A stretch of DNA of 64,000 nucleotides from Allodiplogaster sudhausi (lineage: Eukaryota; Nematoda; Chromadorea; Rhabditida; Diplogasteridae): assembly GCA_945643635.1 (NCBI GenBank), contig CALZFC010000147.1, positions 112,501-176,500 of the forward strand, given 5' to 3'. This document shows, piece after piece, positions 25,379-36,841 of this stretch. The notes under the pieces were generated by a model that did not search any database, was not told the DNA's origin, and saw only the letters and a list, made by a program, of their open reading frames with translations. Within the stretch, counting starts at the first letter, position 1. Each line of letters opens with the position of its first letter. The translations under genes were made by a program, and so were the position numbers.

Positions 25379-26439
25379 CATCTCTGTCTCTCTCGCCCTC
25401 TGTCTCTCTCGCCCTCTGTCTCTCTCGCTCTGTCATTTCGTTCTCTCTATATCTCTCTTTCTCCCTCTCTGGCTCGCTTTCTCTATCTCTGTCTCTCTTA
25501 CTCTCTTTATGGCGCTCTCTCTCCCTCTGTCTCTATCTCTCTCTTTCTCTCTCTCTCTTTCTCTCTCTCTCTCTTTCTCTCTCCCTCGCTCTCTCTCCCT
25601 CTCTCTCTCCCTCAGTCTTTCGTTCTCTCTCTTTGTCTCCCTTTCTCTTTCTCTCCCTCTGTCTCTGCTTCTCTCTCTCTCTCTCTCTCTCTTTCTCCAT
25701 CTCTGTCTCTCTCGCCCTCTGTCTCTCTCGCCCTCTGTCTCTCTCGCTCTGTCATTTCGTTCTCTCTATATCTCTCTTTCTCCCTCTCTGGCTCGCTTTC
25801 TCTATCTCTGTCTCTCTTACTCTCTTTATGGCGCTCTCTCTCCCTCTGTCTCTATCTCTCTCTTTCTCTCTCTCTCTTTCTCTCTTTCTCTCTTTCTCTC
25901 TCCCTCGCTCTCTCTCCCTCTCTTTCTCCCTCAGTCTTTCGTTCTCTCTCTTTGTCTCCCTTTCTCTTTCTCTCCCTCTGTCTCTGCTTCTCTCTCTCTC
26001 TATTTCTCTCTCTCTCCCTTTGTCCACTTGTCCATTTGTCCATTTGTCCATTTGTCTCTCGCTCCCTCTGTCTCTTTCCCTGTGTCTCCCTCTCTTTCTC
26101 TCTCCCTCTCTCTCTCTCTCTCTCTCGTTTTCTCTCTCTCTCTCTCTATCTCGTTCTCTCTCTCAGATTGCCAGAGTGAAGGGTCATCTAGTGGTTGACC
26201 CGGATGAGTGGACAGAGTCTCAGTCGGATGCGTGTTTCCTCTTCGCCCTGGCAGCCCGGGGTGGCCCGGAGGCGGAAGAGGCGGTTGTGATTGGGAGTGA
26301 GAGCAGCGGAGTCGTGGCTGGCTTCTCTCTCCAAGAGTGGAAACAGGCCGAGAAACTCGCCCAGGAAGCTGCCAAGAACATCTTCCGATTCTTCCGCGAA
26401 TGTCTCCAACGGAAGCTCAGCGTCGAAAGTATTGGGTGA
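24654..26439 (+). CDS. EXOSC5: EXOSC5 / RRP46, exosome core RNase PH-like subunit
   Basis: EXOSC5 is one of the six PH-like subunits forming the exosome ring. From ATG 24,654 the protein runs MSSPLAWRVVNEMAMTG. It continues FLSRADGSCSFSSGK and TVVWTSVNGPGDVHSSRKLN, like human [27 protein letters not shown] in order. Then come FFPRSSLQVTVHEVQSDGSL and ALCSAGLAVLDSAVP...FCGVQ. The last exon (from 26,166) ends KNIFRFFRECLQRKLSVESIG, matching the human HVFRFYRESLQRRYSKS end. An in-frame earlier ATG at about 24,600 would lengthen the N-terminus. One intron (25,329-26,165) is almost entirely CT repeat. An AATAAA lies at 26,564. Human EXOSC5 lacks catalytic activity; I did not assess the residues here. 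Confidence 0.85.
25329..26165. repeat. CT-repeat intron of EXOSC5 with a 319-bp tandem duplication
   Basis: The intron between GTTTCTCT and CTCTCTCAG is a pyrimidine tract over 800 nt long. A segment with unique landmarks (GTCATTTCGTTCTCTCTATA, CTCTTTATGGCGCTC, CAGTCTTTCGTTCTC) occurs twice, each landmark offset by 319 bp (for example CAGTCTTTCG at 25,613 and 25,932). A (TTTGTCCA)-like run sits at about 26,020-26,055. Confidence 0.85.
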
Positions 26440-26760
26440 ACATTGTACTTTATTCATTTATTGGTCGTTATTATTATGCATTCTTGTTATTAAACATTTT
26501 CACAGTTATACGAGGCTATAGACAAGACACTTGTTATAATGAGATCGGTCTAAAATAATAGCAAATAAAATGGAAAGAACAACTTCTTCACTTCTGGACC
26601 AATATGTTGCGATAATGAGGAATGAGGCACCATATCACTGTGACTGCGGAAATATGGTATTGCTCGGAGTTGGGATTTAGTAAATGTTTCTCTTCTTTTA
26701 CTTCTGTCTTTGTCTCCTCCTCTCTGTATCCAGCTTAGGCTCCGCTCGCTTTCAATCTCT

Positions 26761-27129
26761 CTACATTTGCATGTCTCTGAGTGATGTATAGTCAGAGATC
26801 TTGCGTGCTGCGCAGTCCGTTCCGTTGTCGATGTTGAGGGACGCCTTCCGGGGTGAGGAGGGGGTTGAACTTCGTCGGAATCTGCGAAGGGAGTGAGTTA
26901 TGGAGACAATCAGATCTGGAGGGAGAGAAGCAAGGAATCTTCAGTTATTCTGAGAAGTGCAGTGACTGACGTCTCGACAGCCTCGAAGTACTGTGAGTGT
27001 ACATTGAACGAGCTCTTCCTCCTGCTCTGTCTGATTTCCCTGTCAAACCCACTCCGGAGAATCTCCACCAGGCGAAGCAGGAGTTGCCGCCATGCTCGAC
27101 TGTACATATTACTAATTGGAATCAAATGC

Positions 27130-27181
<52 letters not shown>

Positions 27182-27544
27182 GCTCTCTCTCTCTCTCTCT
27201 CTCTCTGCATCTCTTTCTCTCTCTCTCTCTCTGCATCTCTCTCTTTCTCTTTCTCTCTCTCTCTCTCTCTCTCTGTCACTCGCTCCTCTTTCTTCTCTAA
27301 CCTAGTCTCTTTGCTCTGTTGTATTCCATCTATCTTGAGCATGACTTCCACAAGAATCTCTCCAAATCTCTCGAATTCCTTGGTGCCGAGTCCATTCGTT
27401 GCCTGGAGACGCGCATGCACAGCCCCCATTGCGAGAATCTCGCCCTCCAGGTCCTAAAGAACCTGCTTTCTATTCTCGTTAGCTTTCACTACATTGTATC
27501 GCTTTCTTGAATTATATATATCTCTTTCTCTCTCTCTCTTTTTT

Positions 27545-27597
<53 letters not shown>

Positions 27598-28286
27598 CCT
27601 TCAACCTCACCTGATCTGTCTCAACGATCTGCTGAATCAGTCGTAAGAGAACTTTCGCATGCTCGGCCACAGTTCTTACCTGGTCGAGAGAAAAGTGAAG
27701 GAGAGAGAAGAATGAATATGAGTGAGTAAGAGAGGGAACCTGGGAGGGCGAAGTGGATAAGCTATTAGAGGATGAAGAGAACGAGGAAGCAACGCAGGGG
27801 CATGATGATTCCAGCTCAATCAGGAACATCCCCACAAAACACATCATTCTCATTCTCTTCATTACGCATAAAAATTCCATCAAAATAAAGATTAAAAATT
27901 TCATTAGAAAATTGCACGAAAGAATTGTTCAGATTCTCCGCAGTAATTATTTCTAGATTCGCAAGAATTAGAGAACCCTGTGGAAAACTCGACGGAGAAT
28001 GGTTGCAAATCCTTTTGTGTTGACATGACGCCATGATTTACGAATCAGTGACACCTTAAGAGGGAATGCTCCGTTTCGGAATCTAAGGAAAAGAAGGAGT
28101 ACTTGAGCAGGAGAAAGTTGGGGGCAAAGGGCGATGGTTGTTCCTCTCTTTCCTCCACTTGACGATGCTTCTGCAATTATTAATCACATCTTCATACCTT
28201 CTAAGATTCGAGGAATCAAGACAATATCGCATAGAATAAGGGGACGAGAGAGAAGTACAGAAAGGGAAAGATTTAGAGAGAAATCT

Positions 28287-28323
<37 letters not shown>

Positions 28324-28332
28324 GAGAGAGAC

Positions 28333-28377
<45 letters not shown>

Positions 28378-28553
28378 GAGGAAGAGGAAGAGGAAGAGAA
28401 ACCTCGATCGGATGCGGATCGGCTGAGAAGGCTAGACGCGGTAGAAGCGGAAGAACGGCGAGGGACGGGAGCCGGAGAGAGACTACGAGAAGAGCGGGGA
28501 GAGCAACTCGCACCCCCCGGCAGTTCTGAGAGTGGATGACAGTCTCCCAGCAT
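26761..28553 (-). CDS. Divergent globin with extended N- and C-terminal tails
   Basis: Eight minus-strand exons (28403-28553, 28103-28170, 27977-28054, 27740-27814, 27611-27679, 27302-27453, 26971-27099, 26761-26881) total 843 nt and stay in phase, giving 280 residues. After a Ser/Arg-rich tail of about 70 residues (SPRSSRSLSPAPVPRRSSAS) comes LSPAQVSLIRKSWRHVNTKG, a globin A helix with its Trp. Next is an E-helix-like VRTVAEHAKVLLRLIQQIVE with a His at about residue 131 in the distal position. The F helix GEILAMGAVHARL has a proximal-type His at about 160. The G helix is TKEFERFGEILVEVML and the H helix RAWRQLLLRLVEILRSGFD, typical of nematode globins. The CD region is Ser-rich and its exon start (27,814) is the least certain edge. 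The tail includes FRRSSTPSSPRKAS, a possible phosphorylation site. Heme binding is inferred only. Confidence 0.75.
27130..27285. repeat. CT microsatellites in a globin intron
   Basis: Three (CT)n runs separated by TGCAT interruptions fill most of the intron between the F/G and H helix exons. A similar run at about 27,520-27,597 fills the previous intron. Confidence 0.9.
28278..28402. repeat. Compound GACA/GA microsatellite in the first globin intron
   Basis: A (GACA)n run at about 28,298-28,322 passes into (GA)n and then (GAAGAG)n just before the exon 1 donor. Confidence 0.9.
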
Positions 28554-28791
28554 CTTGCAATGCTCTTGTCGCTTGTCAATCGGAAAAGGAAGAAGGAACA
28601 GCACGATTTATTATGCATAGAAGAATAGAAGAACGCGCTTCCATCCACGGATGATGATGTCATTGGAAAGGAAAGCGATCTGATTTCATGCATGAAGAAA
28701 GATATCGAAGCGCAGCCGAAGAGGCTCATCTGACACAAGAAACCATTCCACGCAACCGGCCCACTCACTTCTCTCCCTCGCTCTTTCTCTC

Positions 28792-28828
<37 letters not shown>

Positions 28829-30004
28829 TCTACAACTATCTTGGTAAATGTCTTGCCTTCCCTATGCTATCGCTCTTCTCCCCCGGCCTCGGCTTTTCCA
28901 CTTTCTACATATACCCTTCTCTTACTATTACCTCGCTGTGTCTCCCACTTTCCGTCTGCTAATCTCTTTCTCTTACGTCTCCCATGCCAGCACACCTCAC
29001 AATTCACAGCGTCGGTCAGAGGCTATTTAACTGAATCTGACAATATCCACTTTTTCCTAATTTCTATACTCATTATTGTCAGACGAATTGAATTTTACAA
29101 TGAGATAAACTACATGATTCTCAGGTTTTATTGGTGCTCCAAATAGAGCCAAAAATCGGAAACACAACAATCAGCTTTTTTTAGAGAGAGCTGCACAGAA
29201 ACAGAAAGCAGGACGAGGCATGCATAGAAGAGAAAAAGAGATGAACATAAGAAGAGCTTATTAGGGAGCGAGTAAGAGGCCGTCAATATGTAAGAGAGAC
29301 ATTTATGTGCTGTTTTCCCCAAAGAACCTCTTCAGAACTAATTGATTTCACGCTGAATAATGGAAGTAGCGAGAGAGCTCTTATATGTAACACTCTTAAT
29401 TTGCTATAGCACTCTCAATTTCTATTTAAAAAGATGTACCTTTTCCTCAAGAATATTTATCGTTTTCAGAGAGGGAGAGACATAAAGATATCGAGAGGGA
29501 GAGTTAGAGAAAGAGTGAGAGGGAGGGGAGAGAGAAAGGGAGAGATAGAGACAGAGGAGGAGGAGGAGAGGGAGAAAAAGAGGAAAAGGAATCAGAACCA
29601 TCTACGAAAGGCATGAATAGAGGTGAATCTGAAAGGGGAGACGAAGGGATTTGTTGTCAGAACGACTCAGAACGAACAGATTGGAAGAAGTACAAACTGA
29701 AGAAAGCAACTGGAAATGACTGGAGGCATAGAAACCAGACTGCCTTTAATGTTAGTGAAATGTGCTGTCATGGAGTTCTTGAGCAGAATCGAGAGCAAGT
29801 CAACGAGATCAGAGAGAGTGAGAGAGAAAGGGATTTAGAGAGACGCAGACAGTGAGAGAGATATGGCTATTTTGAACAAGCAGGAAGTTATTGTATGCGA
29901 ATAGAATCAACACCACTTGTTGCAATCATGGATCTTGGCGGTGTAGACGCAACAACGGATGAAAATAGTGACTGAAAGGGGGTAAAGAGTGAGGATTATA
30001 AAGC

Positions 30005-30039
<35 letters not shown>

Positions 30040-30665
30040 TAGTTATAATTATCACCTGAAACAGAAGAATGGGAATTTGTTTTAGAAACTTACAATATAA
30101 ACTACATCTACTCGAAGAGACTATCAGAGTAGGAGAGAGTATCTGAGATGTGTAAGGGGGGAGAGTGGAAGAGGGAGAGAAAGAGGGAGAAAGAGAGATG
30201 GAGGGAGAGAGAGAGATGGAGGAGACCTCCAAGATCTTTTTGGGAAAGCAGGAGATGTCTTACGACGCAAATATCAGAGCCGTTCTTTCATTCCGTTCTA
30301 AGCCGTTCTTTCATTCAGAAAGCTTTCTTAGTCCTCTCTTATTTTGATGCTTCGTGACGACCAAAGTGTCTCTCTATTCTTTTCTCTTACCCCCTTTTCC
30401 CCTCCGATCCTGCAAAGTCCCCTCTATTCTATACTTTCCTACTTTGCTCTCTCATCCTCTACCTAACTATGCTTCTCTCTCATATCCTCTTTCATATTTT
30501 TATTTATATCCTCTCTACAAATGCCTGAAACTGTAAGAAATGATGACGTCGTTCAAAACACCATCAGACTGCTATTCTGGAAATAAGGAAAGAGAAAACA
30601 ACATCTACGTAGAGGCATATGCATGCTATAGGGAGAGAGAAAGAGACAGAGAAAGAGAGAGACAT

Positions 30666-30717
<52 letters not shown>

Positions 30718-32182
30718 TGGGGGAGAGGTTGTAGAGTTTGGGAAGAGACTCTCAAAGTTTTGTGATATCAAGTTTTGAACATAATATGATTGTATTTTGA
30801 AAGCGCCACCGAGGGAGTAAATCAGAATATCGCTGATTTGGTGAGAAAGACTATCGAATTGAGCAGGAGGGAACGAGAGAAAGAAGATAAATGGACGAAA
30901 AGGAAGGATTGAAGGAAATCGCAAACTGACTCAGTTACGAAAAGGGAAACTTCACTTTTCTTTCTTTTCAATTGCGTAGATGTAGAATTGCTGAGACAGA
31001 GAAAGCGTTGATTCGAAAGAGAAGAATTGCTGAATCATCGGGGGTTCCTGGACAAATGAAATAGAAGGCTGCCGGGAGATGAGCGGATCGAATTGAACTC
31101 TGCTTACCATTACTACATATGTAGTTCTATTGAGGTAAATAGTTTTCAATTGTTAACATTCTCTTCTGAAACCAATGCGAAAGAGAAAAGTTGAATAGTA
31201 GCACATGCCGTATCTACTGTGAATGGCGGGCAGAATTTAAGGGGAGAAAAAGAGAACACACACTTAAACTTGGCCCCACGGGGAAGGTTGCTGCCAGTGC
31301 ATCAATGGAGGGGGAGGGCGAAGAAGGGACAAACGAAATGAGAAGCTGCCAGGGAAGAGAGGACATCTAAGCCCCTCCTTGGTTTCATTGTCGTGTCCCA
31401 AGGAGTCATACAACATCTACGGACATGCCAGTGCTCGTATTGACACATAAACAGAGAAACGAGGTTCGCTCCCTGTCCCTCTCACCTTAACACACTCTCT
31501 CGCTCTCTCTGATGGCATCGTTTTGTTGAAAACTCAATCAGACAGCCCGGCACGCGCAAGGCTCGCTCATTGTCCGCAACTCACGGCAAGCACCCCTCCA
31601 AGGAGTTACCGTAGTCCAGTCAGCATTGCAATATCCGCCAACCCATTCCATTTCCACTCATCCCACCCACCTCTGCCCGTCACACGCACTCCTCCAGCTC
31701 ATGTCTTGTGCATTCCAGATGATATCAAGAAATACAGCTTAAAGTAGATTATCTGGCAAGCACTAACACCAAGAATAACAAATCGCCTCTTCATCACTCG
31801 TAAATATTCTCAGGGAAGCATTGATATTTAAGTTTTCCAACGGCAACAAATAACAACCACAAAGAAGATAAATTTAGGTAATGCAACAGGAGGAAAAAAA
31901 CAGGGCAGCAAGTACAAAAAACCTAGGACCAGAAAAGAAAGTTCGCCGCTTAGCGCGAGGGAAACGAAGGTCGTTTACTCCTTGCAGAAAGGCAGCATTC
32001 AGAGGAGGGCGAGGGACACGGGAAAGGGATGACGATGTGGCCATCTTCGGAGAGAGGAAGGGGGGGGGGGAGAAAGAGAGACTAGAAGAGAAGCGGGATC
32101 CAAGTAGAAGGAGAGATAGAGAGAGAGAGAGAGTAACAGCCAAAGCTGCTACTCCCTCGAGAAAGAGAGAGATGCAAAGGAA
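28554..32182. other. No supported gene; weak exon-like islands
   Basis: The stretch carries GA/CT repeats at about 28,780-28,830, 29,470-29,580, 30,000-30,040 and 30,640-30,716. Minus-strand islands with non-repetitive, protein-like translation occur near 30,970-31,090 (ISRQPSISFVQEPPMIQQFF) and 30,790-30,880 (PPAQFDSLSHQISDILIY), and near 29,745-29,830. They lack consistent splice sites and recognisable domains, so I do not call a gene. Confidence 0.4.
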
Positions 32183-35100
32183 TCACTCCTCTGCGTTGTC
32201 CTCTTCAGTTCCACTGGTTGTGCGAGTCTTCTGGGTAGAAAGGGCAATGGTGATCTTCTCCTCTACGAGGTCTTCTTCCTTCACTTCTCGGTTGTCCGTG
32301 TCCATTCCTCTCAGTTCGATTCTAGTCGCCTTCTCCTGTCGGATGCTCTCGAGATTCCTCTTGCGGACGGTCTCGAAGGCTGCCATGATCTTCCTTCTCT
32401 TATCGATCACTTCCTGCGACGCTTTCACCTTCTCTTCGTTGTCTTCACGATCAAACTTAGCCGACGTCGTCTTCAGGTTCTTTCTGATTTCCTGAAAAGA
32501 TCAAAATGATCGATATGAACAGGCAAAGTGATGATAAGAGGAAGAATAGAATGGATGCACACCTTCATCTTCTGCTCGGACAGCTTGACAGGCGGTCTCG
32601 GTCTCCACTTGAACTGCAGCATCCTGTCCAGCCCCTTGCGCACCAATTCGCGACCCTTTCAAGAATTTGCGTTCTTTTACCTGTCTCATTCCTTCCTCGC
32701 TTCCCCTTCCTACCCTTCTCTCTCACACACTGTCACTCTCTCTCTCTCTCTCTCCTCCCCCTCTCTCTCTCCAAAACCTGGAAAGTGTAGATGCGGAATC
32801 CGTTGTCTGCTCCAAGACGACCGCTTTGCGTTGAAACAGTCACGAAGAAACGACCAGTCGGATCCCAATAACCCTAGACAAAACGTAGCACATTCTTCTT
32901 GTTTAGAACAACAAGGGCTACTCAAGGGTGGAATTCCTGACTCAATATATTGTAGTTACAAGCGTTACTAGAGCTGTCTCCATGACCAATCCAGACCGGC
33001 ACCGTGACTGCCCCTAACCAATGCAGACCAGAACTGTGACTGCCCCACTGACGAATCCAGACCAGTACTGTGACTGCCCCCCTGACCAATCCAGACCAGT
33101 ACTGTGACTGCCCTCCTTACCAATCCAGACCAGTACTGTGACTGCCCTCCTTACCAATCCAGACCAGTACAGAGACTGCCCTCCTTACCAATCCAGACCA
33201 GAACTGTGCCTGCCCCTAACCTTGTTGCACCCCGGATGCTCGGCGACATTGGTTCTCTTGGCCTCTTGTCCATTGGAATCGATGAAGATGACATTGCCTC
33301 CGGTGGACATCGCGGCCAGAACTGCCAGCCAGCCCCCCGCCGGCGCCCATTCCACTCTTAAGAGTAAGCTAATCACTCTTCACTCTTAATCATCCACCAA
33401 CCACTCAACGAAACACACTGCATAAGCATACAATTAAAAAACTCGAACCGGTTGAGCTGAACACCAGGATCCAGCTTGGAGATGAGAACGGGGGTGTGCT
33501 TGCCAGCTTCAATTCGGTAGACCAATGGATAAGTCTTGCTGCTTGTTCCAGAGAGGATGCAGAACTTGTCACCTGTATATCAGCATATTTAGAGTAATCA
33601 TACAGCAAGCAACCGCTGTGATCAACGAAAGGTACTTCAGACAGAAAAAAAAACACTAGAGTAGAACAAAATATGACCAAAAAAAACCTTTAAACGAACT
33701 CACCGAAGGGCTCAAAGCCAAAATTGACGAAGGGCTCCTTAAGAGGAGTGTTCATGAGCGAGACATCCTTCTCCGACATATCGAAGATGTCGATGTGCGA
33801 GTTCGTTGCACCCTACAAGAACAATATTTTTCTTTCCCTTTATAATTTAAGTAAATAAAAAAGGAAAGAAGATTAAAGAAAGTTATTTCCTCCTTTCTGA
33901 AAATAAAAATAATCCTTAAAACATTAAGCAAAGTCAAAAAGAGAGAAACGCACGATGTATTTCACTTCGCCGTTATCCTTCATTACTTTCTTGTTGTATC
34001 TAAAAAAATTGAATTCGTAACTATTAATCATGCCCTTTATGATTTCCTCCTTGCCCCAAAAAAAAGAAAGAAAAAAGCCATTTGCCTGAGAGTGTGCACG
34101 GCCATGCGAAGTCCACTTTTCTGCCAGAAGATTGCAGCCTCTGCCACGTTGTAGATCCTCATCGTTCTCACTTTCTGTGTGCTTGGAATCGCCAGGAGAC
34201 CAATCTCAGCAGGCACATCTCCTTCTCCCTAAACAACAACAACGTTATGGCGTCACTCGTCCGGCCCTGCGGCCTAATGGATAAGGCGTCGGTTTTCGGA
34301 GCCGAAGATTGCAGGTTCGAGTCCTGCCAGGGTCGATGCCATTTTGTACTTGAAGACTCCGTATGTATTCTTGAATCATGACTATACTCATCAAGTATTT
34401 ACTATTATTATTGTACCCAAAAAAGAGAAGTGTCATGGATCGTTTTCGGGCGATGAACAACTAAAACCATCTTTTTAATATGTAACGGCAAAACCAAGAA
34501 ACAAAGCACTGTAAATAGCCATCTACTACCATGAACAAACAGAGGGATGATACCTCGGAATAGAAAGCGATCAAGTTCTTGGCGGGGCTCCAGCTGAAAC
34601 TCTTCAAGTTCTCAATGACAATGGAGCAGCGGTTCAGCAGCTGGAGAGTCTCCGTCTCGTACACCGAGATGCCGTTGATCTGAAGGAGATCTTAAGCAGT
34701 TGTCTCTTTCTCTCTCTCTCTCGCTACTCTCTCTTTTTCTTTCTCTATTCTCTCTGTTCCTACCTTCTTCTCTTTTTCCAGCTTGTCCTTCTCAGGGGGC
34801 TTCAAGCACGCGAAGTATTTCTCATCAGCAGACCATCTCAAAGTAAATGACTGCGCTAACCGGTTGCACTTCTTTGGGAATAGAATGGAGAAAGAACAGA
34901 CTTGAAGAACGGCCAGAAGGGGATGACAACTCGGTTGGTGAGGGCGTAGAGGGAGAAGCCCTTGAGCAGTTCTCCCGTCGTGACGTCATAGAGGCGGAGG
35001 CAGTCGTCGTCCCCTCCCCAGCGGTCTCCTGCCGGTGCATATGTCACCAGGTAGCTGCAGCATTCTATTTATTCTTGCATTCCACCACTGATTCTCTTGC

Positions 35101-36841
35101 AATTCTATCGGTAAAACATGTAAAGTAATCTGGATAAATAAGATGTACAAATATGATAGAGAAGTTCATGTTGGACCTTTCGTTGGGAGAAAAGTCGATG
35201 TATTGTAAGTTGTCGTGCGCGAATCGCTGGTATCGCTGAAACTGCTGGCCGCCCCACAGCAGAACGCCCTGAAACATGCTCAGTTAAGGGGAACATTTCA
35301 CTCCAGTCCACTATGCTCATACATCAAAAACAGGGTAGGATAGGGGACTTTGGGCGCGAAAAGCAAATTGGGGAGAGTAAAAAAATAATTTGTACGTCAA
35401 AAATATTGGTGGGATGGGGTTCTGGGAAGGCTCAAAATCGGGATGGGAACGTAAAATAGGCAGTACCTTTTAACCCTGGCAAAGAGGCAAAATCAAACCT
35501 TGGCGTGGATAGTTGCGATGAAAGAACCGTTCGGTGACCACTTGAAAACAGTGTCCGTCCAGTTCTAAACAGTTTATATATGCCCACAACATCATTCGTG
35601 TATAGAAAAGACTGAAAAAGGAACCGGTCTCTCCGAGTTCTCATTGACAACTTCAGGCTCCTGTCCTTTGATGTACCACTGGACGGAAACAGTCTGGTAG
35701 CCGCCCTTCTCGTATTGAACAGCAAATTGGTCGCGACAGCGATTATGTTGTAGCCACCACCATAAGTCTCCCTGAAAAGAACACGTTCAACTCATTTCAG
35801 AGGAAAATGTCATCACGATAATCAAGAAACATCCAAAGTGTTCAATTTGGAAAATAAAATTTTAGGCAAATGGGTATAAACAGAAACCATTCACAGATAC
35901 TCAGAACAATGAGATCCTGATTCCGAAGAATACAACCTAAAGAAAGGACTCACAACGTCGTTGAATTGGGCCGGCTCAGGCGGCTTCCAACCCTCATCGG
36001 GCTTCTCGATATTCAGCGTGTCCGAATAGAGAATAGCCTTAAAGAAACACACCGGGATTTATAAGAAGAGGGGAAACATCAGACAATAATAACAACCTTT
36101 CCTAGTTATCGCAAGAGAATAATAAAACTGAAAGATTGCAAGACCTGGAAGGTGTGATTCTTGTCGAGTTTGTAGCCATCCAGCACGGACTTCGCATACT
36201 CCGCGATTTCTTTGCTGTCCCACTCGATAAAACACACTCCCTGAAAGTACGAAAGTGAGACGAGAAAGATTATATTATAGCATTTAGAAACAAGACAATC
36301 ACAGAAAGTCATGAAAGCAAAATTCAATAATTTGACAAACCTTCGACCCTCCAGCCGCATCCACGGGAACATGATGCCGGTTGTTGGAATTGATGTTGTC
36401 CAAGACCTTCTTGAGAACGTTGCTCAGCTTACCAACTCTTTCTTGACCAACAGCTGGGATTCCAAATACAATAACACAACAGTCCTCGTACTCGTCAATA
36501 GATGGCTTCTGCTTCAGAACATCTCCGACCAATTCTACAAAAGCGTTGTTTACAAAGCAACTAAACATGACAAACTAGTGGAAAAGTAATTTGGAAACGA
36601 AATACATGAACAGCCACCCGAGCAAAGCGGCATCATAGTTTAATTTTGGATTACTACTCATTTTCGAACTTGAAATTAACAAAGGAAAGAGTTCGTGCAG
36701 TAACCAGCGAGATCCAGAACATAACCAAGCTAAATAAAGTTGAATAAACACACCTTCTTCGGGGATTTCATCAACGAAGCCTTCGAGATCGTCGAAATTT
36801 ACCTCTTCTTCATTCTCTTTGTTAATGTCTGCTTCAACCAT
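32183..36841 (-). CDS. EIF3B: Eukaryotic translation initiation factor 3 subunit B (eIF3b)
   Basis: eIF3b is the scaffold of the eIF3 complex on the 40S subunit. From ATG 36,841 the protein starts [20 protein letters not shown]. An RRM follows (RNP2-like [15 protein letters not shown]1-like [20 protein letters not shown]). Then a beta-propeller: [85 protein letters not shown], and [18 protein letters not shown]. The helical C-terminus has [20 protein letters not shown] and ends in an acidic tail with TGA at 32,183. The order and spacing match human eIF3b. Intron 34229-34553 carries a tRNA gene on the other strand, another holds a 34-bp minisatellite, and one holds a possible MITE. Confidence 0.9.
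32985..33220. repeat. 34-bp minisatellite in an eIF3b intron
   Basis: About six to seven imperfect copies of a unit reading ACCAATCCAGACCAGTACTG then TGACTGCCCTCCTT. The middle copies are nearly identical, the outer ones diverged. Confidence 0.85.
34263..34335 (+). tRNA. trnR-TCG: tRNA-Arg(TCG)
   Basis: A 73-nt cloverleaf. The acceptor GGCCCTG pairs with CAGGGTC (one G-T) and the discriminator is G. The D arm is GGCC...GGC. The anticodon stem TCGGT/GCCGA encloses the loop TTTCGGA, giving anticodon TCG that reads CGA. The T arm contains GGTTCGAGTCC, the B box. A TTTT run at 34,342 can serve as the Pol III terminator. The gene lies wholly inside an eIF3b intron on the opposite strand. Confidence 0.93.
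35330..35480. mobile_element. Possible degenerate hAT-like MITE in an eIF3b intron
   Basis: A segment starts CAGGGTAGGATAGGGG and ends ...TTTTAACCCTG, so its inverted right end begins CAGGGTTAAAAGG. Only the first six or seven bases match, and the flanking 8-mers do not match well. Its GGGATGGGG/TTTTTTTACT interior recalls the element at 10807-11145. Confidence 0.25.

Noticed and set aside
25115..26165. Long Ser/Leu-rich open frames of 230-380 residues in the CT block
   Set aside because: They are translations of (CT)n repeats inside an EXOSC5 intron.
26893..27300. Plus-strand frames overlapping the globin exons
   Set aside because: They are shadows of the minus-strand exons and CT repeats; the minus strand gives a full in-phase globin.
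28055..28102. A 20-nt intron GTACTCCTTCTTTTCCTTAG in the globin gene
   Set aside because: Extending it to the AG at CTTAAG gives a usual 48-nt phase-0 intron and a much better A helix (LSPAQVSLIRKSWRHV).
33104..33390. Repeat-coded proteins with TNPDQY and YQSRP motifs
   Set aside because: They translate the 34-bp minisatellite in an eIF3b intron.
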